From NCBI GenBank assembly GCA_022340385.1, contig JAJDOB010000066.1, positions 1 through 32,566 on the forward strand: a DNA stretch of 32,566 nt, in the 5' to 3' direction. The notes beneath the pieces were generated by a model, which saw only the letters and a program-made list of their open reading frames with translations, did not search any database and was not told the origin of the DNA. The translations under genes and the position numbers were made by a program. Positions within the stretch are counted from its first letter, which is position 1, and each line of letters opens with the position of its first letter. This DNA comes from Rhodobacter sp. GTDB taxonomy: Bacteria > Pseudomonadota > Alphaproteobacteria > Rhodobacterales > Rhodobacteraceae. Positions 32,427 to 32,566 of this stretch are shown one piece after another.

Positions 32427-32566
32427 ATGGCAAAGGCAAAGTTTGAACGCAACAAACCGCATGTTAACATCGGCACGATTGGTCACGTTGACCACGGCAA
32501 GACGACGCTGACGGCAGCGATCACGAAGTATTTCGGTGATTTCCAGTCGTATGACAGCATCGACGC
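32427..32566 (+). CDS. tuf: Elongation factor Tu (5' part only)
   Basis: The first 46 codons of EF-Tu, cut by the window end. The N terminus [20 protein letters not shown] and the G1 motif GHVDHGKT (19-26) are unmistakable; EF-Tu delivers aminoacyl-tRNA to the ribosome with GTP. A modest AAGGCG ribosome site lies upstream. Rhodobacteraceae often have two tuf copies; which one this is cannot be told. No fusA or tRNA gene precedes it here, so it is not the str-operon copy if fusA normally lies directly upstream. Confidence 0.96.
   Translation, partial: MAKAKFERNKPHVNIGTIGHVDHGKTTLTAAITKYFGDFQSYDSID

Noticed and set aside
1-32566. tRNA, rRNA, CRISPR array, prophage or insertion sequence
   Set aside because: No T-loop-like GTTCRANNC context with matching arms, no regularly spaced direct repeats, and no transposase or integrase reading frame was seen.

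Overview
The window is a GC-rich stretch of an alphaproteobacterial chromosome, most likely from the family Rhodobacteraceae (Roseobacter/Rhodobacter group). The evidence is the order pckA / chvI-chvG / short hprK-rapZ-EIIA(Man)-HPr, a methylsuccinyl-CoA dehydrogenase of the ethylmalonyl-CoA pathway, a type 1 Idi of the Rhodobacter kind, a twin-transmembrane small protein, and the codon use. It is dense, mostly core genome. I see no phage, insertion sequence, CRISPR array, tRNA or rRNA gene.

Layout. (1) 1-4756: rpsO and pnp, normally adjacent, are separated by a reverse-strand MhpA-like flavin monooxygenase. rpsO and pnp are each followed by a strong terminator and preceded by a structured leader. 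(2) 4856-10625: a Tat-type L,D-transpeptidase, an OsmC-like protein facing a 1-Cys peroxiredoxin, an RluA-type pseudouridine synthase, a META-domain lipoprotein, a class I aminotransferase with aroQ (3-dehydroquinase), and a secreted protein of unknown function. (3) 10635-15914, all reverse strand: an ornithine cyclodeaminase-like protein, methylsuccinyl-CoA dehydrogenase, an RraA/HMG-aldolase-like protein and PEP carboxykinase. (4) 16275-20764, forward: ChvI/ChvG, short HPr kinase, RapZ, EIIA(Man) and HPr, the regulatory alphaproteobacterial PTS without a sugar permease. (5) 20792-27342: a PlsC-like acyltransferase, a 3-hydroxybutyryl-CoA dehydrogenase, a conserved protein of unknown function (DUF6473-like), idi, etfBA, a VOC protein, a PduO-type cobalamin adenosyltransferase and a twin-TM protein. 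(6) 27419-32566: a short-chain dehydrogenase, an intergenic region with two striking inverted repeats, an SH3-domain protein, parC, a lipoprotein and the start of tuf.

How the genes fit together. Several genes serve growth on acetate and other C2/C4 acids: methylsuccinyl-CoA dehydrogenase passes electrons to ETF, the adenosyltransferase makes the coenzyme B12 needed by ethylmalonyl- and methylmalonyl-CoA mutases, hydroxybutyryl-CoA dehydrogenase handles C4 acyl-CoA, and PEP carboxykinase starts gluconeogenesis. The neighbouring ChvG/ChvI and PTS block is a carbon and envelope-stress control module. Two tandem 13-bp repeats upstream of pckA look like operators of a CceR-type LacI regulator.

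No wholly new system stands out. The best leads are the pckA operators, the intergenic inverted repeats near 28.3-28.5 kb, possible leaderless starts of parC and ptsH, the rpsO leader hairpin, and the uncharacterised protein at 22783-23610.
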